From Orobanche coerulescens (Eukaryota > Streptophyta > Magnoliopsida > Lamiales > Orobanchaceae), in assembly GCA_033398695.1 (NCBI GenBank), contig CM065801.1:52772358-52836357 (forward strand): a stretch of 64,000 nt of DNA. The letters are read 5' to 3'. The notes under the pieces are model-generated. The model was given only the letters and a program-made list of their open reading frames with translations, made no database searches and was not told the DNA's origin. A program made the position numbers and the translations under genes. Below are positions 11,058 to 23,282 of this stretch, piece after piece (position 1 is the stretch's first letter; each line of letters begins with the position of its first letter).

Positions 11058-11513
11058 TGAGGGCTGTTATTCCCCCCTGACACCCGCTGTCTCCCCCCCT
11101 TCACTATTTTTTTTTTCCATTCTATCCTTTGAGTTACTTTTTGTTATTTTTTATTTTTTTAGTAATTTTATCTTAATATATTTAACATTAATATTATTTT
11201 TTTGTTATTATTAAAATTAATAGTTTCTCATATTTTATATATTATTTTAAAATATATTGTTAGAAACTTTATTTTTTTTCCTTTTCTATCCTTTACTCCT
11301 TTGCACTTCACTTTTTTTTTTTCATATTATTTATTTATTTGTTCTTTTTTCTTTGAATTTTTATTTTACTTTATTATTATCAAAATTAAAAATTTCTATT
11401 ATTTATTTATTTTTATTTATATTATTTATGATTAAAAATAACTACGACACAATATAATAAATAATAAATGCGGAAAATACGATCAATATTGATAAATAAA
11501 TTATTCAATTACA
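11058..11513. other. AT-rich low-complexity intergenic DNA
   Basis: Long T-rich and A-rich runs; the open frames here are compositional artefacts. Nothing else seen. Confidence 0.6.
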
Positions 11514-13380
11514 TTATCTGGTCATCAAATCGAACCAAGATTGTATCCTTTCTCCATATGGATCAGCCCATCCTTTACAATCTTCACTCATATTATTCCA
11601 CCATAAAATTAGAATTGGTGGTACAGGATAATCGGAGTTCAAAAAAACTTGTACAAAATGATTACCATTAACTAATGCAATTGCTATATGTTGACGTTGT
11701 TGAAATGGAATTGGAGCTGACCTTAATGGCAAGTGTGTAAAACAATTTTCACTAAGAGGAGCATGCAGCACAACATTATATCATGTTGCAATGACAGCCC
11801 CATACATAATGTCCATCCAACTCCACTGTGGTGCCGGAGATTAGAAGAAATTTAGTGCTCGCATCATATTATCGGCAACACCTCGTTTAAGATAAACACG
11901 ATCGTAGAACTCCATATTTTGTTCAATTTCAAAGTAAAGATCTGCCCGAACCTGCTTCCAACCATCTTCTGAATTATACCCGATTTGTGCGGCTATCGCT
12001 CTGTATCCGCAATTACCATCCCCAAGAACAGCAACTGTATGACTGACGTGACTCCGATATGCACTTGGCATTTGTGTGATATATGGATCATTGATTCCTT
12101 TTCCTGAATTTCGTGTACCAGTGTTCGTAGACTCAAAGCAAGAGCGCATCCTCGACTGACTTTGCTCTTTTTTACTACGCCGACCTTTGTTTTTTGTGTT
12201 GTAGGGTGGTTCTTGATATTTGCAGTTAGATGGATCTACCATGTCAACCATTTTATCTAACATATGATATCTCATGGCTGGATCCATTTTATCCAACTGC
12301 GTCTTTAACGTTGTCATTCTATCGGGAGATCTCGCCTCATTTGGCAAAGCAGAGGTCATGGATAACCTTTTCCAGTGGCAGTGGATCTCGCCTATTGGAA
12401 TTGACAAGAATTGTGACTGATAAAACTATAAGCGATGCTTATATGGCAAACCGTATACAAATTTGAAACTACAATTACAATTGTCCAGATATTGTCAGTC
12501 AACCTTCTTAAACTCATTAGAGATCAGGTGGAGTGCCTCCAAGGATGTGCAGCCTAGTAAATTTTCGTAGACTTCATCATTAAAATCATGACATCTCATA
12601 ATACGCGACCTTTCAAATGATGCTTTGATATCTCCAAATTCCAGAATCAACATCTTGTCGATTTTTTCAACAGATGTGTCGATCGAAGACATCGTATCAC
12701 CCAAATATTTTTTCAATCTTGAATGGGGCGACTCTACCCTGAAAATTTATAATATTGTGTTAGAATATGAAATCAAGATGGATAAATACTAGTATTTTAA
12801 GTACATAACATAATACCTTTGACTTGAACGACATCCGATGTGCATATAATTATTCGTCCAAGCGTAGACAAATCGATCACTGTAAGGCAGTAACCATGTT
12901 GACCATAGATATTCTATCACTTTCGGGTACGATTTATATTTATCTATCAACAACTTTTATTCATGTTCAAAAGAACTCATATCAGATGACATAAACTTTA
13001 TGCCAAGACTGATTAAAGTTAGTCCATTCGGCACCTAAGAAGGGACTGCATTTTTTCATGACATTTTTATTTATGTGCCATATGCAGATAATGTGATGTG
13101 TGTTGGGAAAAACTTCTCCTATTGAAGATATTAGTGCCAAATCTCTATCAGTAACAAGCACAGATGGCATTAATGCCCCTTTTTCAAGCATAATTTTTTT
13201 TAGACAAATTAAATGCCAAGTGTATCGTTCTGTTAGTTCATCACACATATAGCCAAACATAAGTGAATAAGTTATGACGAATCCATAAGTTTATCAATAA
13301 TAATGACGAATTCATTTTTCCTTCCGGTCGTCCTCACCCAATCTAACATCTCATCTCTACTTTCAAAATCTGTAAAAAAT
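11514..13380 (-). pseudogene. MULE transposase with SWIM finger and OTU protease domain, decayed
   Basis: Read leftwards on the minus strand. At about 13,375-13,270 there is a FAR1/MURA-like N-terminal piece (MLDWVRTTGRKNEFVIIID). At 13,260-12,982 is the MULE transposase core with VLVTDRDLALI and CIWHINKNV. At 12,970-12,495 is the rest of the transposase (LLPYSDRFVYAWTN, then IKASFERS). At 12,480-12,380 is a SWIM finger remnant (CNC...YKH, where the family expects Cys before xH) and IHCHWKRLSM. At 12,080-11,514 is an OTU cysteine-protease domain, with GDGNCGYRAIA as the catalytic Cys loop and HIAIALVNGNHF farther on. A canonical 78-bp GT-AG intron fits 12,816-12,739. Several stops and frameshifts break it (for example TGA at about 12,491 and a stop after HRL near 12,421), so it cannot encode a full protein. 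Transposase-OTU fusions are known in plant MULEs. No terminal inverted repeats were identified. Confidence 0.8.
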
Positions 13381-13476
13381 AAAAAGAGTAAAACTGATTA
13401 AATGAGCAATATATATATACTAAACTAATTAAATGAAAAGAGCAAAATAAAAAAATATATTTATACGAAAAAAGAG

Positions 13477-13531
<55 letters not shown>

Positions 13532-13791
13532 AAAAAAATGACGAAATACGAAAAAAAAAGATATTTACACGAAGTTGTACCTGATCAGTGGTAAATTCAC
13601 ACGACATATTCCCATTATTTGCTGAATTATATTCTTCCATTTATTATAAATAGAATAGTGTTTCAGAAATGTGAACAAATAAGTGATATTACATGAGAAA
13701 TTTAAGAAGAAAATATAGAGAGATGATGAGTTATATTTCTTCCTCACTCCCTATTTATATCCAAACAAGACTACTAAATAATAAAAATAAT
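13381..13791. repeat. AT-rich DNA with (TA)n microsatellite
   Basis: A TA dinucleotide run occupies about 13,482-13,529. The rest is AT-rich with no gene. Confidence 0.7.
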
Positions 13792-13928
13792 TGACATGAC
13801 AATTCAATAGGTAGTATAGATTAGGGAACTATTTTGGTGAAAGACATTGAAATGACAATTCAATAGAGAGATATAGGTTAGGGAACTATTTTGTTGAAAG
13901 ACTTTGAAATGACAACTCAATTGGTAGT
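13792..13928 (+). repeat. Tandem repeat, about 57-bp unit, 2.4 copies
   Basis: Units begin TGACATGACAATTCAATAG (13,792), TGAAATGACAATTCAATAG (13,848) and TGAAATGACAACTCAATTG (13,905). They share 'ttagggaactattttg'. Confidence 0.8.
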
Positions 13929-14524
13929 TAATAATAATAATAATATATATCAAGATAATAATATATAATCTGAACAATAATATATATATATATATATTAT
14001 TTGTATAGATGACTATTGATGTAGTGGAGGATATTGCAATTTGTTATTTGGAAAAGGGTTGTTTTTGAAATATATGAAAAATATTTATTGGTGAATTTTG
14101 GGATAAACTCGGCCTTTTCTTATCGGAATCGACCCACTGAATAAGAGTCACTGCTATGCAGTGAGGTCCGTCGCTTTTTGGCCACAAAACGACGTTTAGG
14201 CCTTCGATTTTGCTTTTTCTTGTTTGTTGGGACTTAATTGTAATTTTCTAAAAGTTTGTGTGGTTGTTATTAATTGCTGTGATTTTAACTCTAGCTTTCA
14301 TAGGGTATATATATGCGTGTAAGTCCTTTATTTCAGACGTTCAATGAATTGAAGTTTTCTCTAAATTTTCTTGAAATTCTTAGATCGGTTGAATCTAAAT
14401 CCGTTCGAATATATTTTCTAAATATTTTTTTTAAATATAAATATATTGTATATAAATAAATTTATAAAATAGTAAAAAAATTATCGAAAAATTATCAGTA
14501 AAAAATTGAAAAAATTTAAAGTAT

Positions 14525-14590
<66 letters not shown>

Positions 14591-15339
14591 CGCGCATGTG
14601 TGTGTGTTTTAAAAAAGTGGAAGGAACAAAAAAGACATTTTGGTCTTTTTTGTCAAGAGTGGGGGGAGGGGGATTAGCAAAAGAAGGGGGGACTAGCATA
14701 CCCCATTTCAATTCGCACTGGTGTACGACCCAATTAATTATTCACATCCCATTATGAGCATTCACAAAATACATTTCATATCAATAAGTCATCCATACTC
14801 CAATACAGCACCAAACACTCACACTGCCTGCTATCTCCGTCAATTGGACCACCACAACCATAACGGCTACATCTATAACGAAAATATTTCCAATGTTATA
14901 AATAACCCAACTGTGGGACTTGTTCAAACACTGGTCACTTTGTCAGTCTTACGAACGAAGAGAATGAATCATTTGTCTTCAGTCTATAGCGATATCACAA
15001 AACAAAGAGACAAGACAACGTGGGAACAACAAACTGCAATGAAGCAATTCAAAGGATACAACTGTTGTTCGATCATATTCTAGCCTATTTGAATTTGAGA
15101 AATTTTTCCCGTGTGGATTAACGAAGCAAGCACTTTCCGACCTATATGGGATGAAGCTCCTTAGACGACCAAGCTTTCAATCTCTGTGAGCAGAAGACAA
15201 AGTTCAAGACCAGCCTATGCCAATTTGTGCAAACGGCCAAAGCAACGAAGTTGAGTGTATTAATCCATGTGAAAGATACAACTCGATAGATGTTTATTTT
15301 AAAATCATAATTGTTGTGTACTGCTTTGATTTTAATAAA
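13929..15339. other. Intergenic, with compound (AT)n(GT)n microsatellite
   Basis: A (AT)n then (GT)n microsatellite lies at 14,528-14,612. A 120-codon open frame at 14,721-15,083 shows no recognisable domain and I do not call it. The right part (about 15,100-15,339) may be the U3/R side of an old copia LTR whose U5-like part resumes at 17,024. Confidence 0.45.
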
Positions 15340-15344
15340 CAAAG

Positions 15345-15759
15345 TGTTGGGAATTTTGGCTAGAATGAAAGAAAAGACTTGAAGTGTTTATCCCACATCG
15401 GTTGAAGAATGGAAGGTGAAGGGGACTTCAAGCCTATAAAAGGGAGTCTAAGGCTTTGATTTTAATGCACCCCATAAAATACACATTAAGTATTTTATTC
15501 TTTCTTTCTTGGTCTCTTGTTTTAGAGAGTAGAAAGATGTGAGTTAAATCTTTGAGAGTGTGGGTGTAATTGGGGGGTTGGCTTGAGAGATTAGTCTATG
15601 TGATTGTAACAATTTGTCATATAGTGGAGTTTTCTCTCTGGAGGCCCGTGGTTTTTCTCCGGTTTTGGAGTTTCCACGTATATTCTTATGTTATTTATGT
15701 TTCTCTATTTTCGTTCTTTGGGAGGGTTGTTGGGGATCTTTAAGGCCGTTTTCCCAATA
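15345..15759 (+). repeat. 5' LTR of the small copia-type element
   Basis: TG start, weak CAATA end. It contains 'tcccacatcggttgaagaatgg' and a TATA-like CTATAAAAGGG at about 15,433. Confidence 0.88.
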
Positions 15760-15984
15760 AGTGGTATCAGAGCCAGGTTCGGGGGAGGCCTCGGTCTTAG
15801 AGGTTTGGAGTATGCTCTGTGGTTGCAGCTTTGTCTGATCTTCCACATCATAAACAAATTTCTATTGGTCGTATTGGAGGGTGTCTCGGTATTTCAGAGG
15901 TTCGGAGTATGCTCTGTGGTTGCAGTTCTATCTGATCTTCCACATCAGAAACGAGGATTCTGTTGGGTTTGTGATACGGATACG

Positions 15985-16101
15985 ATGTCAAGGTTTAGTC
16001 CCATGAGGTTCGATGTAGAGAAGTTTGACGGAAGGATCAATTTTGGCTTGTGGCAAGTTCAAGTCAAGGATATGTTGATACAATCCGGGTTACACAAGTG
16101 A
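15985..16101 (+). pseudogene. Copia gag N-terminal fragment
   Basis: After the primer-binding site a frame reads RFDVEKFDGRINFGLWQ and VQVKDMLIQSGLHK. This is the typical start of a plant copia Gag (a fold of the kind F.G..N...W...M...L). It stops at 16,101, and the zinc knuckle, protease and pol are missing. Its presence shows the element is a deletion derivative of an autonomous copia. Confidence 0.7.
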
Positions 16102-16603
16102 ATGAAAAGTATGCCGAGTTCGAGTAGTGCTGAAGTGCGGAGAATATGGTCATACTGCTTGGTCTATGAAGATCAAGGTGGATCTGGTCAGGTAAATAGC
16201 TCCGTTGCTATCATCATGATTGAAGAAAGTTTTCTTTTGGGAGGGAATGTGCATTCTTATGGCATGTTGGAGTTGTCATGAAAAAGGATGTGATGGTGTT
16301 AGCTGGTCCATAAATTGCACACAGGGCATTCGCTTGGCATAGATGCGTGGTGTGTGGTGGATTTTATGTCGATGGCTGGAGGACTTCCATGGGAGCCAAG
16401 AGATGGGAGTAGCACCATAAATTTTCAGCAAGTTTTTCGACATGTGCCGAGGTGAAATTCTTAGAAGGGATGTTTCTAAGTGGTGATACTCTTTTATGGT
16501 GGAGTATGATAGTTCTCTGCTTTTGAGAATTATGATTGTTGGTTCAGACAATGGTTGCCGGTGTCGCAGAGAAGATTTTCTTTTATTTAGCCAATGTGGA
16601 GTT

Positions 16604-17018
16604 TGTTGGGAATTTTGGCTAGAATGAAAGAAAAGACTTGAAGTGTTTGTCCCACATCGGTTGAAGAATGGAAGGTGAAGGGGACTTCAAGCCTATAAAA
16701 GGGAGTCCAAGGCTTTGATTTTAATGCACCCCATAAAATACACATTAAGTATTTTATTCTTTCTTTCTTGGTCTCTTGTTTTAGAGAGTAGAAAGATGTG
16801 AGTTAAATCTTTGAGAGTGTGGGTGTAATTGGGGGGTTGGCTTGAGAGATTAGGCTATATGATTGTAACAATTTGTCATATAGTGGAGTTTTCTCTCTGG
16901 AGGCCCGTGGTTTTTCTCCGGTTTTGGAGTTTCCACGTATATTCTTGTGTTATTTATTTTTCTCTATTTTCGTTCTTTGGGAGGGCTGTTGGGGATCTTT
17001 GAGGCCGTTTTCCCAATA
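16604..17018 (+). repeat. 3' LTR of the small copia-type element
   Basis: Near-identical to 15,345-15,759; the small divergence implies relatively recent insertion. It is preceded by 'agccaatgtggagtt', a short purine-rich stretch that would act as polypurine tract. Confidence 0.88.
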
Positions 17019-17023
17019 CAAAG

Positions 17024-17702
17024 CACCTGTGTTGAGACCGGTGGATGTAGAGGAAATTACCTTGAACTACAATAAATATGTGTCATTTATTACTTTACAT
17101 TCTTAAATCATACAGTTTGTTTGTGGTTTTATACTCTATACTTACTCTAAAAATCCTCTAAGCATAAAGTCTGTATGAGCAGACTTAGTTACTGAATCTA
17201 CAACAAGGCCTTTACAAGACTTCAACAACAATGCGCGGATTTTTGAAAAGAAAAAAAAGCTTATTCACCACAAGATGTTCTTTAAGTATATTGTGACCAA
17301 CATTATGTACGTGTAAGAATGAGTTTTTTCGGTGCTGGGAAAAAATAATTTCAGTTCCAGCAAGTAAAAAAAAACTTAGAGATTGAATTCATAAAGATCC
17401 CATATTTTAAACTGAAATAAAAAATTATGCTTATAAGTAATTATACTGCAGTAAATCAAAAAATCAATGTAACCAATAATTAGAGTTGGCTCAAATATTA
17501 TTATCTTTCATGAATATGAAATCAAATCACTTACTAAATATTTGAGATCTCATCAAAACCTTGAGAAAGGTTTTTGTATTGCTGATTTTTTCTTTTGCCG
17601 AGAGTTTGTTCTTGAGTTCGATCATGTGCTTTGCGTTTATCAGGAGAGAGAGCTTGTTTGCTATGTGTGATTAAAGTGTATAATATATCTAATACATCTT
17701 TA
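17024..17702. other. Probable old copia LTR (U5-like) remnant and intergenic DNA
   Basis: 'gaccggtggatgtagagg' followed by 'ttaccttgaactac' and 'tttattac' (17,036-17,095) parallels 'gaccagtggacgtagagg' with 'tttacctcgaaccac' in the SIRE LTR at 50,508-50,545. The small copia element therefore probably sits inside an older copia LTR. The rest is AT-rich with no gene. Confidence 0.4.
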
Positions 17703-17974
17703 TATCCTGTTTGGTATAAAGTATATGACCCTTGATAAAATTCGGGCCCGTATAAATAATACTGATTTTTGGTATTACGTATCCCACCTAAGAGGTGGTA
17801 TTAGGTGATATTAAACAATACTACAACTAATAAATTCAATAAGCTACCATGATATCTCTATTTTGCATAGAATTTAATACATCGTACCAAATATGATATT
17901 AATTTCTTATATTGTATAAGAAATCCTAGTCAATCTTATGAAGCTTTATCCCATACAACTTAGCAAACGAGCCC
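17703..17974. mobile_element. Tourist-like MITE (PIF/Harbinger type)
   Basis: Possible TTA duplications lie at 17,700-17,702 and 17,975-17,977. The ends are TATCCTGTTTGGTA and, reverse complemented, GGGCTCGTTTGCTA, which are imperfect inverted repeats. An internal hairpin 'cccacctaagaggtgg' is centred near 17,795. Size (272 bp) and TTA target suit a Tourist-type MITE; the ends are diverged. Confidence 0.5.
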
Positions 17975-18116
17975 TTAGTGTGTTAATTAAATAAGGACTA
18001 AGAACATCAAACACAAGTTGAACTTATTTCGGGCCGCCTGTTCACATTAAATAATTAGATTATTATTTAAAATAAATTGAGGCCCAATTTTGGCGAGGCC
18101 CCACGCATGGGCCTAA

Positions 18117-19187
18117 TGTCACGGGACGGGAGATTCGAAGCCCGCGCGGCGTCCCGAGGCCCCTCACGCCCCGAGACCAGCCTATCCCACATAGGCATGC
18201 CAACTGGTTTCGCCCTGCCATGGGCTCATCAGGGAGACGACAGTAGCCCCCGATCAGTTGTGCCCTACCCGCAACGATCCCCTTCATAGTCAAGTCCTCG
18301 ACCAGCGACAAATTATCTGGACTAAACCGGGTCGGCATGCCTGCCTCGGCCAGACCGATGCATCCGGGCAAACAACGCCTTAATGCTAATGTCGCCCCCT
18401 TTACCCCTCTTGTGGCAAGCTAACCAGAAGGCACACCTCATTTGGACTGTCAACACGGACACGGCATATCGGGTCGTGACATCCTTCCCCACCCAAATCA
18501 CAGCACACCCTCGTGCTGGGGAAGAATGTTTCTTTCCGCACACTGTATTGCCGCACACGCACAAAATGATCATGGCCATTCACACACGGCACCATCCCCT
18601 GATGGACAGGCTCCTCATGCGCGCGCCTCACGCTAGCCCGCAGTGCGCCGCGCACATACCGCATCACCAATCGACATCAACCTTCCCCTACGCGCTTCCT
18701 GGCGTTAGTACCTCGATTGAACAACATTCCCTCAGCCGCTGCATTTTCCCACATGTCGAGGTCCCCACAATGGCCCACGATTATCCACGCTCTTACACCC
18801 CGGTCATTTTTCTGACTCCGCGCAGGTGGAGCTACCAATAGTGCGCAATACAAGTGTGTCCACATTCCGGACTGTCTCATCTCACAAGCTTAGGATCACC
18901 TCTCATTCGGCATAGAATCGGTTCATCTTCTTCGCCTAGAAGCCTTGACAAGAGCCGCACTTTGACCATGCCCTCTTTGCACCGGCGTTCACTCCCGACC
19001 TCATAGGATTTCGGCAGAACGTGACCACACCCGAACCATACTGTAATGAGAGAGGTTTTGGCTCCGATACCATTTGTCATGGGACGGGAGTTCCGAAGCC
19101 TGTGCGACGTCCCGAGGCCCCTCACGCCCCAAGACCAGCCTATCCCACGTACGCATGCCAACTGGTTTCACCCTGTCATGGGCTCAT
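18117..19187 (-). mobile_element. TRIM element copy 1, minus strand, truncated 5' LTR
   Basis: On the minus strand, a complete 3' LTR occupies 18,117-18,481 (365 bp, TGTCACGACCCGATATG start, CCCGTGACA end). The interior spans 18,482-19,074, with polypurine tract next to the LTR and primer-binding site GGTATCGGAGCC at about 19,060-19,071. The 5' LTR starts at 19,075 but breaks off at about 19,187, where an oppositely oriented copy begins. No coding capacity: the long frames on both strands are by-products of GC-rich sequence. Confidence 0.85.
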
Positions 19188-19874
19188 GTCAAGACTTCTA
19201 GGCAGAGAACATGAATCTATTCTTTGCCGGAATGAGAGGTGGTCCTAGGCTTGTGAGATTAGACGGTCCGGAATGTGGACACACTTGTATTGCGCACTAT
19301 TGGTAGCTCCACCTGTGCGGGGTCGGAAAAACGACCGGGGTGTAAGAGCGTGGATAATCGTGGGCCACTATGGGGACCTTAACATGCGGGAAAATGCAGC
19401 GGCTGAGGAAATGCCATTCAACCGAGGTATTAATGCCAGGAAGCGCGTAGGGTGAAGGTTGATGTCGATTGGTGATGTGGTATGTGCGCGGCGCACTGCG
19501 GGCTAGCGCGAGGCGCGCATATGAAGAGCCTGTCCATCAGGGGATGGTTCCGTATGTGAATGGCCACGATCGTTTTATGCGTGTGCGGAAATATAGTGTG
19601 CGGAAAGAAACATTCTTTCCCAGCACGAGGGCATGCTGTGATTTGGGTGGGGGAGGATGTCACGACCCGATATGTCGTGTCCGTGTTGACCATCCAAATG
19701 AGGCTGCCTTCTGGTTAGCTTGGCACAAGAGGGGTAAAGAGGGCGACATTAGCGTTAAGGCGTTGTTTGCCCGGATGCATCGGTCTGGCCGAGTCAGGCA
19801 TGCCGACCCAGTTTAGTCCGGAGAGCTTGTTGCTGGTCGAGGACTTGACTATGAAGGGGATCGTTGCGGGTGGG
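19188..19874 (+). mobile_element. TRIM element copy 2, plus strand, 5' truncated and interrupted
   Basis: The interior (19,188-19,657) matches 39,315-39,782 and runs into an LTR at 19,658. That LTR is interrupted at 19,874 by the long gypsy LTR and resumes at 38,314, ending at 38,464. Together with copy 1 it forms a head-to-head inverted pair with its axis at about 19,187. Confidence 0.82.
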
Positions 19875-22800
19875 TGTAACACCCCCAAAACCATACGGGA
19901 TATTACAGCGCCGTGGGTCCCGCGCCGGAACCCACCAGGCTAAAAACCATTTAAAAAATATTTAAAAATGCCAAAAGGCCGATGACGGTAATATTTTAAA
20001 TACCCAAATATTTACCAAAACATAGTTCTCAAATACCGTCATAATATTACATTTGAAAATACTAGGCGAAATGCCAAATCTCGACAGTTTCAAAACGTAC
20101 GCTAAGCCACTATTTAAACGTACTGACAAAAATAGTTTAAGAAGAAAAAGGTTTAACGAAATAACCTAAGTTCGCAAAATGCCAAAAGGCCATTTTGAAA
20201 GTATACACGAGTTGGCAAAAATACCGGAAAGCCATTTTAAAATACACACGTAGCGGAAAAAGACACAGTTCAAAATATACATTTGCAGCGGAAATAAAAT
20301 AACCAGAAAGAATACTCAATTCTCCGAAAACATGCCACATCCAGTATCACCCGGAAAGCTCACCCCTTCACGACCGCTACTAGCTCGATCTCCGAGTACC
20401 TAAAAATAAAGCCCACGACGGGGTCAGCCACAATACTCAACAATGATATCGATCACATCATCATAAATAATTACATACTAATGTAATAGCAAAGTAAGAA
20501 TAATACCAATGTAATCTTACCGTCATAACCTTATCAACCCATAGCAATCCATGACAATTCAATCCTTACCATAATCCACATTTTGCATTCTCAAATGACG
20601 AAATGAACTCAACAATAAACATTTGTACTGTAATCAAACAATACCAAGAATCCTCAAAATATCATCATAACTCACAAGTGAGGAATAATCCAATCTGTGT
20701 CAAATCCTGTCCGTCGGATTACACAATCAAATCTCAACCTGGATAAACCAATAATACACAACATATCTGTAGATCAACTACCACATGATAATGATAACAA
20801 TTCCTAAAACCATCGACGTACAGTCCGAATGCTTATACGATCAATAACAACGATCAACCAATAAATCAATCGAGAATATCATCGATATGATGAATTCCAA
20901 TACGACCAACCCAAAGTCAAAGTACAACCGAAAATATCATCAACATGATAAATTCTAATACGATCGACAAAGGATTGACAATAACCGAGAATACCCCCAA
21001 CATGGTAAACTCCAAACACGATCAACCAAGGATCAACAATAACCGAGAATACCATCAACAAGGTAAACTCCAAATGATTAACAATAATGGATCTCAAATA
21101 AATAACTCCGACTGTCGAGCATACCCTTCGGGCGTATGAACAACCAGTCGCAAACCGTCGAACATATCCAATCGTACATGGACTACGAACGACCAAATAA
21201 TATGGCTCAAAGATGGACATCACAGTATGCCCGATCCGGAAATGTGTCAGTGCACATGTCCATCCCGTATACGGAATCCAGAATATACGTGAGACAATGT
21301 ACCTAAATAGCCTCACGAACTACGTCTCATGTGCACGGTTCAATGTGGAAATAGCAACACATAACCATAGTGTGCCCAGCTAAAAATCCTACACAATGAA
21401 CAATCGGAACGCAGATATGATTCCAGATATGTCACGATGCAACATGACAAGGAAACTCAAAGAATTACATATCCAATAAGGATCAAAAAGACTCACCAAA
21501 GTGAACAATGACACACGGACAATGAAAGATCGACACGACCGACAATATCCAAAACAAATATCTTGGGATCACAATTCCCAAAGAACGATCAACGCGATCA
21601 TCATTCTCAACATTATCATCCTGGGATCAACATCCCTCATCGAACAACCAATACGAATCTCATTATACGAAACCTCAACATATACAACAACTCAACATAC
21701 TAATTATCCTCATAATTGAACAATGCTTAAATTACCTCAAAGCCGAAGACAATATCCTTTCCACGAAAAAATCGTCATCCCGACAATTTACACTTATAAT
21801 ATCATTGCTATATGAACTATAAATGAAATGAAAGCGTAATCATTCATTAAATATTGTAACTGAACAAGTATAAACTTGCCTCGATACCGATACCATGAAG
21901 CCGTTACCAAAATCCATTGCCTTTGTATACGAGCTCCTCAGCCCCGACCAAAAGCAATCTACGAACTCTTCAACCTCGACCGCAGCACAACGGTCATAAT
22001 CAATGCTCAATTATCGCGACCTAATGCAATAATCAAATGACAACACATCCGATAATAATCAATAACAGATATAACCAAATAATCAAACTCAGCGGCTCAA
22101 CAATACCTCGATCATATACAAAACCGAACAATACCACTCAAATAATTATGAACTCATGTCCACAATACCAACCGCAACTCGACAATCATAATTAACAATC
22201 AATATAACTGATCAAAAACCCAACAGTTCCACAATGTCTCGAATAAATACAAATCCAAACAACCCAAACCAATCAATCATGAATTCAAAACCACAACACG
22301 ATTCATAACCCGATAGTCATATCAATAATCAAATTAAACCAATAACAAGGGTCTGAACGTTACCAATTCCAAATTCAATCTTAGATACGAATACAAGTTT
22401 CCTCCATGTAAATTCATACTAAAACCAATTACCGATTATCATCATCAATCCGGACAATCCGATTAATTCAACATTATAGATAATCATATTCCAAGGGTTC
22501 AAATAGCTCAATCATCATAATTGAACACTTGTCCAATACGTATGAACTTCCAAATTCAAAGATTAATAATAATCTCATCGAACTCGAAATCATATTCGTA
22601 TTCCTATACGAATATTGTACCAAAACACATAACTTAGTTCTAGATATGAATATTCCATATTCATATCCAAAATACCAACACCTCTTAAACACATTCATCT
22701 TATCAATTATCAATTCATATCGATATTAAGGATTTCATAACATACTCGATTCCAACTTCAATTCCAAATATGAATCAACAAGACTCCTTCTTGTTCATAT

Positions 22801-23282
22801 TCGTAAATTCATAGAAACAAATATCGGTTATTATCATGAATAATCGTGTTCCAAAATTAATCGCAAAACTCTATAATTATCCGACCACCTCATACGACTC
22901 GATAGTATTCCAATTATGTATGGATCAAATGTTCTTATGCCAAGCAAATCTGAATTCATACCTTAAATTCAATCTCATAATCTGGTGATCTCAATAACAG
23001 TTGATTCGGGTACGAAGCACGTTTAATCAACATACCCAATTCCGAATTCAAGCTTAAATTCAACATGATATGATTATCCCTTGTTCATATATATCAATCT
23101 CATGCCAAATTACACTTAGGTTCTTTCGACTCATATAAACACATATCCTCAAAGAAAGATAATATTCTTGTCAATTTCATAATCACGATTCGTATATCAT
23201 CAAGACCATACGAAAGATCAAATCACCATTCACATAACTTACCCCTTAACCTCCATAATCACCATCACTTGTTCTAAATATC
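19875..23282 (-). mobile_element. Long gypsy LTR (outer part) inserted in a TRIM LTR
   Basis: Plus-strand start TGTAACACCCCCAAAACC is the complement of the gypsy LTR end GGGGGTGTTACA seen at 59,046. The other terminus, GGGTATTACA at 38,299-38,308, complements TGTAATACCC. The flanks are GTGGG (19,870-19,874) and GTAGG (38,309-38,313), a 5-bp duplication with one change. With the nested insertion removed it is about 3.7 kb, and no internal domain is attached, so it is a solo LTR. It carries a degenerate 'accccgtcgtgggc' block at about 20,400-20,432, as other LTRs here do. No gene. Confidence 0.75.

Larger units (their letters stand above)
15345..17018 (+). mobile_element. Complete small non-autonomous copia-type LTR element, TSD CAAAG
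   Basis: Two 415-bp LTRs (15,345-15,759 and 16,604-17,018) start TGTTGGGAATTTTGG and end TTTTCCCAATA. They differ at only a handful of positions by eye. The exact 5-bp duplication CAAAG flanks them (15,340-15,344 and 17,019-17,023). A primer-binding site TGGTATCAGAGCC (initiator-Met type) follows the 5' LTR at 15,762. The 844-bp interior holds only a gag N-terminal fragment. It has the size class of a TRIM or small LARD, mobilised in trans. Confidence 0.92.

Noticed and set aside
14721..15083. 120-codon open frame
   Set aside because: No recognisable domain, no sign of splicing or codon structure; left uncalled.
18383..18841. 152-codon open frame and similar frames on both strands at 18.1-19.9 and 38.2-40.4 kb
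   Set aside because: They lie inside TRIM LTRs and interiors, overlap on opposite strands and recur with each TRIM copy; GC-rich sequence simply lacks stops.
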